NCBI GenBank assembly: GCA_014898415.1
Contig: RCTD01000005.1
Coordinates: forward strand, 1,984,001 to 2,048,000
Direction of reading: 5' to 3'
Length of the DNA stretch: 64,000 bases
From: Stromatinia cepivora
Taxonomy: Eukaryota; Ascomycota; Leotiomycetes; Helotiales; Sclerotiniaceae
Position 1 is the first letter of the stretch. The number at the start of each line of letters is the position of its first letter. Below, piece after piece: positions 1 through 13,298 of this stretch. The position numbers were made by a program, and so were the translations under genes. Below the pieces are notes generated by a model that saw nothing but the letters and a program-made list of their open reading frames with translations, made no database searches and was not told the DNA's origin.

Positions 1-1417
1 CTCCCCACACCTAATCAAGTCCCCCATTCAATCTTCAAAACTGCTGTAAATATTTATGTATATTCACTACAAGACCCAAGTACCATTCCCTGGGTATGAA
101 ATATATCTCAGTATCATCACATCATCACTTGTCCTAATTTTAACCCAAATCTACATTCACAATAACTTCCACTCACATTCGAACTCATATCAAGCCCAAT
201 AAACATAATTCAAATCAAATCCGAATCCCTATCCGCATCACAATCACATAGTTATCAAAAAGACTCAACTATGCACAAATTATAACTCTTGCTTTGCATT
301 GGATATCTTAACTCGCATCCTGGCCTCACCTCGCATTGCCTCGCATCAAATACTAACTCCTCTCCTCTCCTCCATCTTCACTCATACAATCAACCCGATC
401 CTCTCATCGGACAGCAAGCAAAGTAACTTCCAAACGCACGCCCGCCCGCACGCACGCTCATGCATATACCACGGAGAACAAATCCCCACAATGCTAGCTT
501 ATCCCCCCATCCCCTAATCTCCCTCCATCCTCTCCGACGCCACCTCTTGCATCTCCCCTTCGCGATGAACAGCGACAGCACACAACACACAACAATGCAA
601 CAAACAAACAAGAGCCCAGCAAGCCATGAGTCCAGCGATCATCTAACCACCACCAGCATATGTAATAAAACCTGCTTCCTCTCCTCTCCTCAACTAGAAA
701 CCGCCACACCCAAGAAGAAGAAGAAGATACCAAACATTAATATACATAATTTATTCATCTCACTCATCTCAATTCTTTTCATCAATTCCATTTAATTCCT
801 TCACCCCCCCATCCCTTTACTCTGAACCAACCGCACTTTTCCGTGCATGGATGGCATCTGAATCCATCACGATCTCCAAACGCATCCTACTTTCCACGTC
901 AGATCTTCTACCTCCTCCCCCATCTTTTCTTCAGGGACAAACCGCCCAAACGCCTGGTAAATAATTCGTGAAAGAGAGACGTCAAATTAAAGTGTAGTAG
1001 TGTTATAGTAGTATCAGCGAATGCTTATTGCGCCCTGTAGCATACTCCAGATTGTCCCAGCCTACAGCCCTGCTGTCGCAAGAACGCCAAAAGACTTCCA
1101 TTATCAGATGAAAGGCTCTGACTAGAGTGGTAAACTTGTGAGCCGCGTTGTACTTTTGAACGAATGAGGTATGTATAGTTGTGTGGATCATGTGGGTATG
1201 CATAATGCAAAGGCATAAACGAAATAAATGAAATGAGAATGCTTCGCCCAAACTCGCTGCTATGCAATAGAGAACAACTTCAAACGAAGGGAAAGAAGAA
1301 AAAGGCAGTAAAGTAATAAAGACTATCTATTCGTATAATCCGCTCCTTATGTACCCAATGAGTGCTGTGAATGTTTTATTCATCTTCAACACTTTTCGTT
1401 TCATACATTACATTCCT
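1..1417. other. Left-edge non-coding tract
   Basis: No gene is supported here. The first 800 bases are C/A/T-rich on the plus strand with many short pyrimidine runs; the small open frames have low-complexity products and no family resemblance. The part nearest 1417 should contain the 3' untranslated region of the kinase gene that ends there on the minus strand. No RNA gene was recognised. Confidence 0.5.
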
Positions 1418-4400
1418 CTATAATGCTCGCCGACTACTCATAGCTGCCGATGCCCCCGCAGATGCTAAATCCTGTTTTGAGCTTACACTTCGTGTAACTC
1501 GGGGTAAACTACTACTGCCAGTAATTGCAACGGTTCCAGTACTTGTGCGTTTTGGCCCAGGAGGTCCAGTCAGTGTTGTGGCATTGGATTGTCGTCGAGG
1601 AGGAAGAGCTTTACTTGGACTAGTTCCAGCAGCAGGTGGTCTAACAGTTGATCCACTTTTGTGACTGGTGGCAGGTGGTTCTGGGAGAGGTCTGTTCGTA
1701 GAAGGTGCGGCAGTAGTATTGTGTCGCTTGATCGGTGAGTCTAGTCGAGTATTGACACGAGGTGGAGCAGTAAGCTTATGACCAGTGATAAATTCATGTC
1801 TAACGGCTTCATCAGGCTTCATACGCTTTTCGGGATCCCACCTGAGACAACGAGCCAAGAAGTCGAGGAAAACTTCGTCGTCACATTTGATCGTTTGCTG
1901 AAGAGATCTCGAGGATGGCCGACGTCTACGTCCTTTCGACGATACAGTGAGGCGTGGTTTTCCGAGAGAATCGAAGAAAAGCTTTTTGCGGGTACTTTTC
2001 TCAATCAAATGCTTCTCCGGTGGACCAAACACTTCCATGATGCAGGCCAGTTGTTCCTGCTCATTCTCGCCAGGGAAGATGGGTACTCCAGTATAAAGCT
2101 CTGCCAAGATACATCCAAGACTCCACATATCTATCGGCATACCATATGTCATACCAAGAATGACTTCAGGCGATCGATAGAATCTGGATTGAATATATGT
2201 ATACACCTTCTCGTTCTCGAAACAACTTGACCCAAAATCAATAACCTTAATTTCGGAATGTAATGGATGAGCAAGAAGAATGTTTTCAGGTTTCAGATCA
2301 CAGTGGATGACCTTCTTTGACTTCAAAAGCAACAAACTGCTGAGCATCTGTTTTGTGAATCGTCGAACGATCTTGAGAGAGAAACCGCGGAAAGCATTCG
2401 ATTTTATAAGCTCATAGAGATTCATATCTAAAAGCTCAGTAGAAATGCAGAGATGACCACGGAAGTAGAAACTTTGAACAAAATTGACCATGCTGTGCTT
2501 GTTGTGGGGATCCTATGCCTGTTAGCTGATTACTGGATGAAGCTGTTTGAATTACATACCCATTCGCGCAACTTTTGGAGAATGTTAACCTCTACCAAAG
2601 CTTGCTGATGGAACCTCTTCTTGTTTCGGATGATCTTGATAGCCACTAATCCTCCTGTCTTATGATCAATACATCTGACGACTTGACCAAAACTTCCTTT
2701 ACCGAGAACATCGATAATCTCATAACGATACGAGAGATGATCTCCAGTGGCGATTTGGTAATCCCCTCTTTCATCATCATAACCAAAATTAGCGGCATCA
2801 GATTGAAGTTGACCAACATGTTTAGCTGCGCTAGCAGTTCCGCAAAAGTAGATATCCTTGTAATCGACAATTTCCCCTTTCTCGTAAATGTTAAGATGCG
2901 AGACGAGTTTAAGAGCCTGTTGAGGATTCGCTCGATCCTTAGGAGTAGCACGTTTTCTCAAAGCATCCAATTGACGAGCTGCCTGCTCTGTTTCTTTTCG
3001 TTTGTTACCAAGTTTCTTCATTTCGTCTTCTGCCAGAAGATCGTCCTTGTCTAAGTCCGCGGTCCAATGATCCTGATGCCTAATACTATTACTAGACGCC
3101 TTTGGATTCAGCATTCTATGCATGACAGAAGATGTGGTTCGTGAAGTGGCTGTCGGGATGTTCCTCTCAGGAGTCATAGAGTCAGTTGATGCTTCCTTCT
3201 TCGGACTGTTTCGATGCAAACCCCAACTATCACTCTTTGTTCTATCGTGACCAGTGACTAGATTAAGGCTCGAAACTGAGCTTTTTCTTCTACTGGAATT
3301 AAGATAAGTGGTAGTAGTTGACTTGACCGAAGGGCTAGGACTAGGAATTTCCTTGTTGTCGCTACTAAGATTATTCATTGTAGCAGAGGCAGGCAATCTA
3401 GGAGGTGGCATATTATCATGCTTTGGTGGAGGAGGTGGATGATTGGCTTCTCTCTCACCTGCCGCATGAGAAGCGTTGGCGTTATTCTTCGAGCCAGACC
3501 GCTTCCAACCAAGACTTAGCTTTCTTCGCAGTGAACTTGTTGAAGATGGTGTTGGCGGTTCCTCGGGGCTTGACACTTCCGCAGGAGTGTCACTTTTAGC
3601 TAATCGATTCACTTTCAATGCCCGTGGCCCAGTCAACCTGGCTGGCTTGTTTTCAGTTGAAATATCCATCGTAGTGAAATCACCACTAGTTTTGGATCGA
3701 GGCATGAGATGCTGGCCAGCGTTATTTTTGGGAAGAGATGAGGATAAATATGGAGAGGTTTCTCTAGGTGGTGGTCGACTATTGGCTATGGGTATAGGTT
3801 TCGTCCCAGCGTTACTCTCAAATACTTGCGAGGAAGACTCCGTGGGTCGGTGATGAATAGAACTGTTGCTCCGCTTTTGAGGCATATGACGCTCAGATTT
3901 ATCTTCGGTGCGACGTGAAAAGAATGAGGTTTTGGATGCTGTCATGGGCGAACTTGGAGTTTTGGTATTGATTCGTTTTGGTGGGGGCGTAATGGCACCA
4001 TTTGGTAAAGGCTCAGGATTGGATATGGCGTTAGCTTTTGCAGCTGTGGGAGCACTTAAAGGTAACAAATTCAATGGCGGAAGACGAAGTGGTTGAAGGT
4101 TCTTCTTCTTGGGAGTCGCGGAGTTTTGCTTTTGCTGTTCGAGGTCTGAATTCGAGCTAGGAGGTGCATGTCTTGACCTTTTTGGCTCCCGTTCATTCTT
4201 GGCCGGTTCGCGTGCAGAGTTCCTACCAGAAATGCTATTCGTTGAAGTACTATTGATACTACTAGCATCAAAAGGCATGCTTGACTTTCTCTTGGCGAAG
4301 AATGGAGTTTCTGCGGGAGAATCCTTGGGAGATTCATAAGCTTTAGGTATCGCAGGAACTGGTGGAACGTCTTCCTCTTCATTATTACCCGCTGAACTAT

Positions 4401-5808
4401 GGACATTTCGTGATTTAGGTGTTGGTAGCCTTGATGTCGTGGGAGCAAGGGACGATAATCGAGGCTGTAAAGAACCTGTAGTGTTTCGAGATGTGTTACA
4501 GCTTGAACTTGATGCAGCTGAAATAGCAGAATTGTACTTACGGTTACTATCCGGAGTAGTTCGAGACGATGAAGGTGTAGGGACTTTTCGAGGTAGCATT
4601 GACGGAGATCTGGAAGATCCTCGAGGAGTAAATGCGGGATATGAGTCGGGTTGTGGAGTTGGCGGTGTGCCTGGCGCAACTATTGGACCTCCATGATGAG
4701 TAGATAGACGTTTGGCCCTTCGAGTATCCGTAGGGCTGATCGTCCTAGCCCCAAGTCCACTTGCATGAGTAGTACCCGGCAAGGCTGACATCCGCTTTGA
4801 GGTTGCAGATGATGGTGTGGTTGCGCCTATTGCTGTTCCACTAGGCTTTCCGGGTGATTTTGTAGCTAGAGACAATGATCTGCTGTGATCTGGCGTGCCA
4901 GGCTGAAGAGAAACTTGCGGTTGCCCTTTAAGCGGGGGTTGTAGTGATTTACTTTTCGCTGTTCTCGAGGCAGTTGTACCTCTTGCACCATCCATGTAAC
5001 TCGGGACCCCTGTATTGTTCATTCTCACAGACGCGCTAGCAATATCAGACAAAGATTGTAATGATGTACTTGGAGCAAGACTCGGACGTTGTCTTTGTGT
5101 GGTCCCTGCCTTGGTCGATTGATCTGCATCAGAACCTCCTACAGATCTGCGCGGTAATCTAGCCGCTGGCGCATTGGAGGCAGCACTTCCAGAGATCGGA
5201 GGATATTGGTTTCGTCGAGTTCGCACAGCGAGAGGAGCGGATGGTGGATCCATATTCCCCGATGCCGTTGAAGAAGCCGTTGAAGATATGCTACCTTGAC
5301 GATTACTCACACTCTGTCGACGTTGAAAAGAAGAGGTTCGTGCCGGTCGTGGTCCGGACACTCCACGCGCAGGACCTGGCCCTCGCCCATTGTTTATAGA
5401 TGCTTTAATTTCTCCCATTGAAGGCTTCTCTCTCGGCATTGAATCTCCCCCACCTGATGCCGGATATTGTGGTGCAAGCTGTAGTTCATTGGATATGCTA
5501 GTCTGAAGGTCGTCAAAGCTGGGGGAAGGCAAAAAATCGTAAGATGCCGAGTTATCGTCGTTATGACCTCCGAATGTAAATAAAGTATGATTGTTTCGTG
5601 AGGGAGCATGTAGTGCAGGCTCTTTCCCAGCTATCAGGCGCGATCCTCCTGTGCCTACACCGGGATTGTAATTCTCAGAAATCCTACTATTAAAGTATTA
5701 GTGAATGCGAGCACCTCGAATGGCTCCTCTTGAAGGTCATGATTCTTACTGTCTTGTAGGTGAAAGGTCTGGTCGTGGACCTGAAGGAGCCCTCTGTTCC
5801 CGAATCAT
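1418..5808 (-). CDS. pom1: DYRK-family protein kinase, Pom1-like
   Basis: Dual-specificity kinase of the DYRK/Pom1 group, which in fission yeast forms cortical gradients controlling polarity and mitotic entry. Spliced model: complement of 5808-5750, 5686-2560 and 2512-1418, 1426 residues. About 1000 N-terminal residues are Ser/Pro/Arg-rich and probably disordered. The kinase domain is at about 1004-1310: Gly loop GKGSFGQVV, AIKII lysine, HCDLKPEN catalytic loop, DFG, and the DYRK activation loop YTYIQSRFYRSPEV with the YxY pair. A basic, Ser/Thr/Pro-rich tail follows. The 47-bp intron joins LREW to DPHNKHSMV, a junction conserved in DYRKs. The first intron ends in TAGTAG, so exon 2 may begin at 5686 or 5683; both keep frame. 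The start at 5808 is the first in-frame ATG after a stop, but the frame is open for another 100 bases upstream. Kinase identity is firm, the N-terminus less so. Confidence 0.9.
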
Positions 5809-8165
5809 AGATGAGGAACTAAAGTCGCTGGGGGAAGCCAGCGACAGAAAGTAATTTCTGAGTAAAAGTTTTCCTTCCTTGAGCTCAGTCCGTTTAAGGG
5901 CCGAGTTTGTCGATAGACTATCTCATTTCAAATGGTCGTCGTGGGTATAGTAAACAGGGAAGTCGTTGTAAATGGTTACCCGGTAAATTAAGAAGAAAGC
6001 TATCTGTGTCTCTCACTACCTTTTTTTCTTCTCCACAGAAATAAAGCGCGTCAATTGATCGTATCCTATTTTTATTTGTGTCTCTCGAGTCAAGGGTCGT
6101 GGATTATGTTAAGTGGTGATTTGGGGTAGTGGGTGGATGTTGTAAGTTGAGGTTGCAGATATTGAACAATATTTTGGGTTGGATTGAAAGGCTGTACGTT
6201 CCCGTTATGGTTGTAGTACAGGTTATAGTACTGCGAATGGGATGAAAGACTTGTTGTTCCTGTACCTTTTAGATATTCATTCGAGGTGGTAAGGTAAGGT
6301 TCAAGGTCAAGGTCAAGGTCAAGGTCTTCCGTTCCGTTGCCCATAGAGACTAAAAGTGGATCTAGATTCTGTATGGTCTTTTTTGTACAGAGTTACAGTA
6401 ATGGGGTAGAGTATGATTTTGGATTTGTAGCGAGATGCCTTGAGCCTATCAAAATTTCAAAAGAATCAAGAAATCCTTCAACGAACCAATTAAAAGCTAG
6501 TTTACAGCCAAATACCGAGCAGAGTAGTAGTGGGATCCAACAATCTTAGCGGTCAGGATAACTGAGTCCCCTCTAACAACACAGAAGTTCTCTACGGAGT
6601 CTTCTTTGAGACCAACCCCATTGCTCTTAATCAGATAATAACAACTTAATAACTTGTCAAGGCTTTTAATGCTTCATATTATTATGGGAAAGGATTATTT
6701 GAGGATGATTATATCATTTTACTATACTAATGAGGATACCCATGTGTAATTTGTTTATGGGGTCAGTTTACTATCTACCGAGTATCAAATTTTGATGGTT
6801 GATGGTTGATGGTCCGTCCGATGGGGAAGTTCAAAGTTGATTAATGGTTGATATGATTGTATGTCTAATTCGAGAGGCTTGTTTGGAGTGAAGTTATATT
6901 ATGAGTGAAGGCCTTCTATCTACTTCATAGTATACAAATTAATGTTATATCATGACTAAAATGGTTTCTCATTCTAAGAAGTCTCATGAAGATTGTGCTG
7001 AATGAGCTTCTCTTCCTATATGCAGTCTTATGGAGACTATTCTCCATGAAGGTTTCTGCCCTACTCGGCTTCAATTCTTGTACACCATGGCAACAACAAC
7101 TAAATCCTCACTACTGTATCCCGTATGTACCTAAAGATCAAATTCTGTGAGGTACAGATCCACCAAGCCATATAGAATGTTCAACAATGCAAAGAAGATG
7201 TCACACCCCTTTTTCAAAAGTAGTTTTCATCGACCACCTGCTGCCATCACTATCTAGTAGGTAAGACCAGTTGACTTCTCCAAATTGTTATGAACCCCTG
7301 ACATGTGCAGAAAATCTTTGGAAGAAAAAAAAAAGGTCCGAAGAATGATAGGAAGATTAGAGATCAAAACCAATGTTTCAACGACAAACTGGCTTGAATT
7401 TGAAGACATGATGCTATTCATACTGCTTCTTATACGAAAGTATAGTATTATTTGATAATCAAAGGTTGTACTGGAAAAGGGGTCACACAACAAACAGTAT
7501 TAGCGGTGTTATCCCATCCATCTATTCTGGCTCATTTGATCATGCACAAGTCTTTCTTACTTCCTGGTCTCCTTTCAATTACGGAAATTCTTTTTAAAGA
7601 AATCATTCTATTAACATTTCAAGTTCGAAAAACAATACGAGGAACAATATTTCAATTTGCTTCCTAAAGAACGGAAGTACTGTGCTATAATCAACACCAA
7701 TAGAATTTAAATTATGGTTCCTGGATAAGTCTATCGCGGGAGAACGGAAGTTATTTTTTTTCAGTCCAGTCAGTCGAATTCAATCAATCCAGTCAAAACG
7801 ATTTCAAAACTTCAGCCCAATTGCGGGCGGCCGGCGGCAAAAACGTCATGGCCTTTTTCGTAGTTCATTGATCGCTAAACGCGTCAACTTCAAACACCAA
7901 GATGTTTGAGCTTTGTGGACAAAGTATATTGAATTGGATGCACTTCAACTAAATTTTTAATGCTGCAATCGATACTTAATTAATTCGAAGCATGTTGTTT
8001 ACCTACATGAACCGGGACCTCATTAACGGTGAAGAAACGAAACACTACAGCTTCATGGTTCTATGAATAGATTCCCCTCATTGATCTTCATAAGGATCGT
8101 CGGAACTCCCCCTCAGACACAACCCGTCAATCCTATCGAAGAAGCTTACTCCGGAGTCTCAGAAA
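5809..8165. other. Divergent intergenic region, kinase / Pex24-like gene
   Basis: About 2.4 kb between two divergently transcribed genes, so it must contain both promoters and leaders. A TCAAGG hexamer repeat lies at 6301-6326 and explains a small acidic-repeat open frame. The rest is AT-rich without recognisable coding or RNA genes. Confidence 0.5.
6301..6326. repeat. Simple tandem repeat, TCAAGG hexamer
   Basis: About four head-to-tail copies of the hexamer TCAAGG are directly visible. It lies in non-coding DNA between the kinase and the Pex24-like gene. Confidence 0.85.
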
Positions 8166-9750
8166 ATGGATGAGTTTACAGCAGATGCGTTTGCGAATCG
8201 TGATGATCCTATCCCGGTGATAAGATTAGGTTCTAGAGACGACCTTGATGACGATGCCGAAGACACAAACGAAGTGCTCCGGAAAGAGGGCACGCGAGAG
8301 CGATTAAAGAGGCATAAATCGGGGTTGAAGGGAAATCTCAAAAAAGCACACAGTAAAGCTTCAGAAACATCAGCAAGTGTACAAGATAGATTACTTGAAA
8401 GGTATGGCAGGATCCTATATTGTAGCGTTTCCGTCTCAGGACTCTTCTGACTATAATAGATTATTACAACAAGTCATACCAATCGAGGATCTCAGTGAAA
8501 ATCGCAAAGATGCCCCTGCAACTACTACGAACTTTGTCGAAAGACCTGCCTTTAATATTACGACCATGTCGAATAATTTTAGAAGATTCAATGCAAGAAT
8601 AGGGGTGGTTTTCGTCTTTCAAGCCAAAGTGATACGTCTGCTAAGCTGGAAACAATGGTCGCATACCCTCTCATTTCTTGCGGTATATACATTCGTCTGC
8701 TTAGATCCATATCTCCTTACGGTTCTTCCACTGGCGGTTCTTCTCCTTGCCGTCCTCATACCCTCCTTCATCGCTCGTCACCCAGCCCCTCCTACAACTA
8801 TCACTACAGACTCCTTCACATATTCCACAACAGGTCCACCAATAGCCCCAGCTCCAACTGTCAAACCCGTCAAAGAACTTTCCAAAGATTTTTTCCGGAA
8901 TATGCGCGACCTCCAAAACAGCATGGAAGATTTCTCCCAACTCCATGATAAAATAATCAACCTAATTTCCCCTTCCACAAATTTCTCCAACGAACCGCTC
9001 TCATCTACTCTCTTTCTTTTCCTCGTAGTAACCGCAGCATTCATGTTCATCGCTTCTCATCTCATGCCATGGCGCTTCATCTTCCTCACAATAGGCTGGA
9101 CCATAACGTCCCTCGGTCATCCTACCATCCAACGTCAAATGCTCACAACCCACACCACCGTCGTACAACCACGTGCTAAACCCCTTCAAACCAGTCTCGA
9201 AACCTTCATAGCCCGCGACATCATCCTCGATTCCTCTCCCGAGACCCGTGAAGTAGAAATTTTCGAACTGCAAAAGCTTTCCCGCGCTGGCGAATGGGAA
9301 CATTGGTTATTCAGCACTTCACCTTATGATCCTTTGAGTAGTATGCGGATTGAAATAGGGAGACCAATAGGCTGTCGCTTTTTCGAAGATGTAAAGAGTC
9401 CTCGAGGTTGGGAATGGAGCGAGAAGAAATGGGCGCTGGACTTGTGGAGTAGGGAGTGGGTTGAAGAGAGGATTATCACGGGGGTTGAAGTTGAAACTGA
9501 GGGAGAGAGATGGGTTTATGATATTAGGTATGAAGGACAAGAGGAGGATTCTGTGGGTGTTATGGATACGGGAAGTAGTAGTAATATGGGAAGTGTTAGG
9601 GGCAAGAAATGCGTGCCGGTTAGTTGGGAGGAAGCGAGTGATGTTGATGGTCTGGGTAGGAGGGGAGAATGGAGGAGAAGGAGATGGGTTCGCATGGTCA
9701 AGAGGAGGTGGGAGCATCATGAAGGGGGTGGGGAAGATGAGCAGAAATAG
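8166..9750 (+). CDS. Pex24/Pex28-32-type peroxisomal membrane protein with DysF domain
   Basis: Integral membrane peroxin of the Pex23/Pex24 family, which in yeasts controls peroxisome size, number and ER-peroxisome contacts. Model: 8166-8401 joined to 8460-9750, 508 residues; the 58-bp intron has donor GTATGG and a CTGAC branch site. The N-terminal 80 residues are acidic then basic. Long hydrophobic segments lie at about 149-182 and 264-300, matching the reticulon-like membrane region of the family. The C-terminal part (about 345-445) is a dysferlin (DysF) domain: paired aromatic-rich motifs such as WEHWLFS and GWEWSEKKWALDLWSREW. The basic end finishes in an Arg-rich run. Which of the Pex23/24/28-32 paralogues it corresponds to cannot be decided by eye. 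Confidence 0.82.
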
Positions 9751-11632
9751 ATGGTGCTTGGATACTATGATTTAGGCGTGGATGAGAGAATGGCGTTTTA
9801 CAGCGTATGGTTTATAGGGAACACTTTGGATATGGTATGGTATGGTATGGTATGGATATTGGATTGGAATGGGATGGATTGGAATTGGAGATGAGCTTTA
9901 TATATGCCATGGTGCTGGTCTCACCTCCTTACAATTACTGATTTCTATGCACTCATAGACAGATTTTAGCGAGTAAATCGACAAGAAATACAAGAAGGCG
10001 GTGGAACACGTTTGCCCAACTGACCTGTATAACCTAGTTTGGTGAATTATTCGGTATCGCTTTCAGAGTCAGTACCTCAATTCACAGGCAAGTGCGTCAC
10101 GGTTCATGATTACCAAAATAGAAAAAACAACTAGTGTGTTAAACTCTATGAATAGTATCACTCTTCAGTCACATTCAATGAGGAAGGTAATATATTGGTA
10201 CCGGTAAATGCGGAGATGGAAGAATGCCTCGGATGCACAAATTTAGCCTGTTATTTCCTATTTATCCTCAATATGGGTGGCGATAGTCGAGTGTTCTGGG
10301 CCCTGTGGTGAATAAAAGACATGTACTCGAGTAAAGTCATTGCTATTGTAGATCACCCCCCAACTAGAAAGTTACCGATGCATGGCAACGTATGAACTGA
10401 CGAATCCAGCATCATGGACATCAGGAGGGGGATATCTGTGGTTTCTTTGCATATACCCCGCGTTCTTACTCCTAGGATGTTAACGCAGCATTCTTTTTAC
10501 CAATTGATTGATTCGTTTATTTGTGGTTTGTGGTAGATTTTTGAAGTTTTGAGCGGGTGCAAACGCGTTCTTGTTATTTCGGCTAAATCCATGATGGGCC
10601 GGTATTCATTTAGGGCTGTTTCGATAGTTATAATCTGTCGAATAATTCGTGCTTTTCTATGAAATAATACTCTCTTCTTTATAAAAGTTATTCGATTGCA
10701 AAAGAATGGATTTTTGTAAAATATTTTAGAATTCAATGGATTATTTTACGGGGTATTCGGAAAAGAGTAGAATCCATTAAAGTCAACGGGTTCCGTTAAG
10801 AAATACAAATACCGAAATAAATACCGTTCTTTTTTTTCCCATTGTTAAAACCCCGAAATTTATCAAATATAGATTAAAACTTTAATGAATGGATTCTGAA
10901 GTCATAAAGGGTTTGATCTGTTATAAACAAGATTTATAAATTAAGTTTCGGGTTCTAATTTAGACTTATTCTCACTCCCGCTTGAAACTGACCATTCAGG
11001 TTGCAATAACAAGGTTCTATCATGTTCTATCCCGTACACTATTCACGTACTCAACTTCCTCTTTAAAATCACAGATTTTGATAGAACTTGATTATGTCGG
11101 ACTCCGACACCTAGTTATATTGTAAAGTTTTCTCGGTTTGTTCAGGAATATTGGATTTGTTTTGTCTATACCGGATTCCCAAATGACTTTTAATCAAATC
11201 CAATATAATTTTGATAAAAGTAAACTCTTGATCCTTCCGACATAGAGCTATCATATAGTTATTTTAGGAAAATTGGAGACTCCGGGATAGAATTAAAGTA
11301 TAATTTCTATGTAAAACTTGTATAAAGTTTTATACATGTCTTTTTATACTGGAAACCTCTCTACATCGGACCTGACCGGCCGAATCCCCTGATCCGGTAT
11401 AATGAAGTTCTACTATGCAGAGCGGATTGGAATCTATCAATATATTAACGGATTCTTGAAAGAGCGCATTAGTCGACGGGAAACGACGGATTTCGGCAGC
11501 CGAAAGAGCCTTTAAAACGACACTAAGTACCTATATATAATAATGATCGTCTCCTCATTTTCATGAGGATTTCTTACTGATTATTCTAGAAACCATATTC
11601 GAGATACGGTCTCGGTCTTTGGGTCAAACAAT
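9751..11632. other. AT-rich intergenic tract
   Basis: About 1.9 kb without a supported gene. It starts with a TATGG pentamer repeat (about 9834-9855). From about 10480 to 11340 it becomes strongly AT-rich and stop-dense, as expected of old repeat DNA, but no terminal repeats were found that would define an element. A 12-bp inverted repeat sits at 11148-11159 and 11195-11206. Confidence 0.5.
9834..9855. repeat. Simple tandem repeat, TATGG pentamer
   Basis: Four to five consecutive TATGG units are visible just downstream of the Pex24-like gene, probably in its 3' region. Confidence 0.8.
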
Positions 11633-13298
11633 ATGTATCTCCTGGGCATCACCACGTGTTTCCTTCTTTCTCTCAGTTCAGCTCTACCCGCTTCAGAAAA
11701 ACGCCAACTAGAACCTAGCGTTCAGCTATCACATGCTCAAATCATCGGCTCTAGTGCGTCGGGAATCGACACCTTCAAGGGTATCCCCTATGCACAACCA
11801 CCCGTCGGACCACTCCGCTTGAAGCCTCCCACGCCCATCACTACTCACCTTGGAACTATTCAAGCGACCAACATCCCCACCGCCTGTCCCCAGAGTTCTA
11901 CCTCAGGTCCAAGTCCTCCCTCAGGTCCAACGGGGGAAGATTGTCTAACCCTCAACATTCAACGCCCCTCAAATATTACCAAGCACTCCAAACTTCCCGT
12001 CCTTTTTTGGATGTACGGCGGCGCCTTCGAATTCGGCTCTACCCAGACCTTCGACGCAACTCAACTCATTCAAACCTCCATCTCCAGCCATCAGCCCTTC
12101 ATCTACGTAGCCGTTAACTACGTGTCGGTGGTTTCGGCTTCCTAGCCGGTTCCGAGATTTTCAAAGATGGTTCTTCGAATATCGGACTCTTGGACCAAAG
12201 GCTCGGTCTTCAATGGGTCGCCGACAACATCGCAGCGTTTGGAGGCGACCCTGACAAAGTCACGATTTGGGGTGAATCTGCCGGATCTATTTCTGTGTTT
12301 AATCAAATGGCGTTATATGGTGGACAATACCATTACAAAAACAAACCACTTTTTCGCGCTGGTATAATGGATTCTGGCTCCCTCACCCCCGCCGAAGCCA
12401 TCGATGGTCCACGTGCACAAGCATCATACGACCGAGTCGTCTCCGCAGCGGGCTGTTCAAATTCCACCGACACCTTAACCTGTCTCCGCAACATCCCCTA
12501 CGAAACATTTCTATCCGCTACAGTCTCCCTCTTATCACTGCCAGCCTACACGGCCACCTCAATCCCCTACCTCCCACGCCCCGACTACCATGGAGGAGTC
12601 CTTCCCGCTTCCCCCGAACTCCTCGCACTGCGCGGACAATTCGCCCCCGTACCCCTCATAATCGGCGACCAAGAAGACGAAGGAACAGTCTTCTCCCAAA
12701 ACCAAACGCTCTCCACAACCGATGATCTAGAAACCCTTCTCCGTACCATCTCTACACCTCCGCCACCTCCTCCCAAATATCCACCCTCGTCTCTTCTTAC
12801 CCCGATGATCCTTCCTTTGGTTCTCCTTTCAATACCGGTTCTGCCAATAATGTATATCCACAATACAAGCGTTTGGCAGCCATAACGGGCGATCTCTCAT
12901 TCACGCTTTCTCGACGTTTGTTTTTGGAGTATGCGGAAAGTATACATCCGGAGATACCGAAGTACTCATATCTTGCGAGTTATGGGTATGGAACCCCGAA
13001 ACTGGGGACGTATCATGGATCGGATGTGCCGGTGGTTTATGGACAGAATTTGGGGTTTCCTCAGGCGAGTATTCAGGGTTATTATCTTAATTTTTTGCAG
13101 AATGGGGATCCGAATGTGAAGGGTGTTTGGGGTAGTGATGGGCGTGGAAATGGAAATGAAACACTCTACTGGCCGCTCTGGAATAAGGGAAAACAACTTA
13201 TGAATTTCCAGGCAGAGCAGAATACACTAATAACGGATGATTTTAGAGAGGAGCAATTTGAGGTTATTAAAGGGATGATCGGGAGCTTATATATTTAA
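11633..13298 (+). pseudogene. Secreted type-B carboxylesterase/lipase with two frame breaks
   Basis: Alpha/beta-hydrolase of the carboxylesterase type-B family, predicted secreted: the first 25 residues form a signal peptide followed by a Lys-Arg processing site. Homology runs in three frames: 11633 to about 12121, about 12121 to about 12735, then about 12735 to 13298. Each change equals loss of one base: the first falls inside the conserved [12 protein letters not shown] block near 12121, the second after LLR near 12735. All family landmarks survive: the [13 protein letters not shown] block, the GESAGS nucleophile elbow, the acidic residue in DQEDEGTVF, and the catalytic His in YHGSDVPVVYG. 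Without other stops or substitutions, this is either a very young pseudogene or two base-call errors in a working gene. No intron fits either break. Confidence 0.75.

Noticed and set aside
4071..4679. 202-codon minus-strand frame inside the kinase gene
   Set aside because: It is a shifted-frame shadow of the kinase coding strand in a Ser/Pro-rich region.
6090..6344. 84-codon frame with Asp-Leu repeats
   Set aside because: Created by the TCAAGG tandem repeat; no other support.
8655..9303. Several 80-100 codon frames on both strands
   Set aside because: All overlap the membrane and DysF coding region of the Pex24-like gene in other frames.
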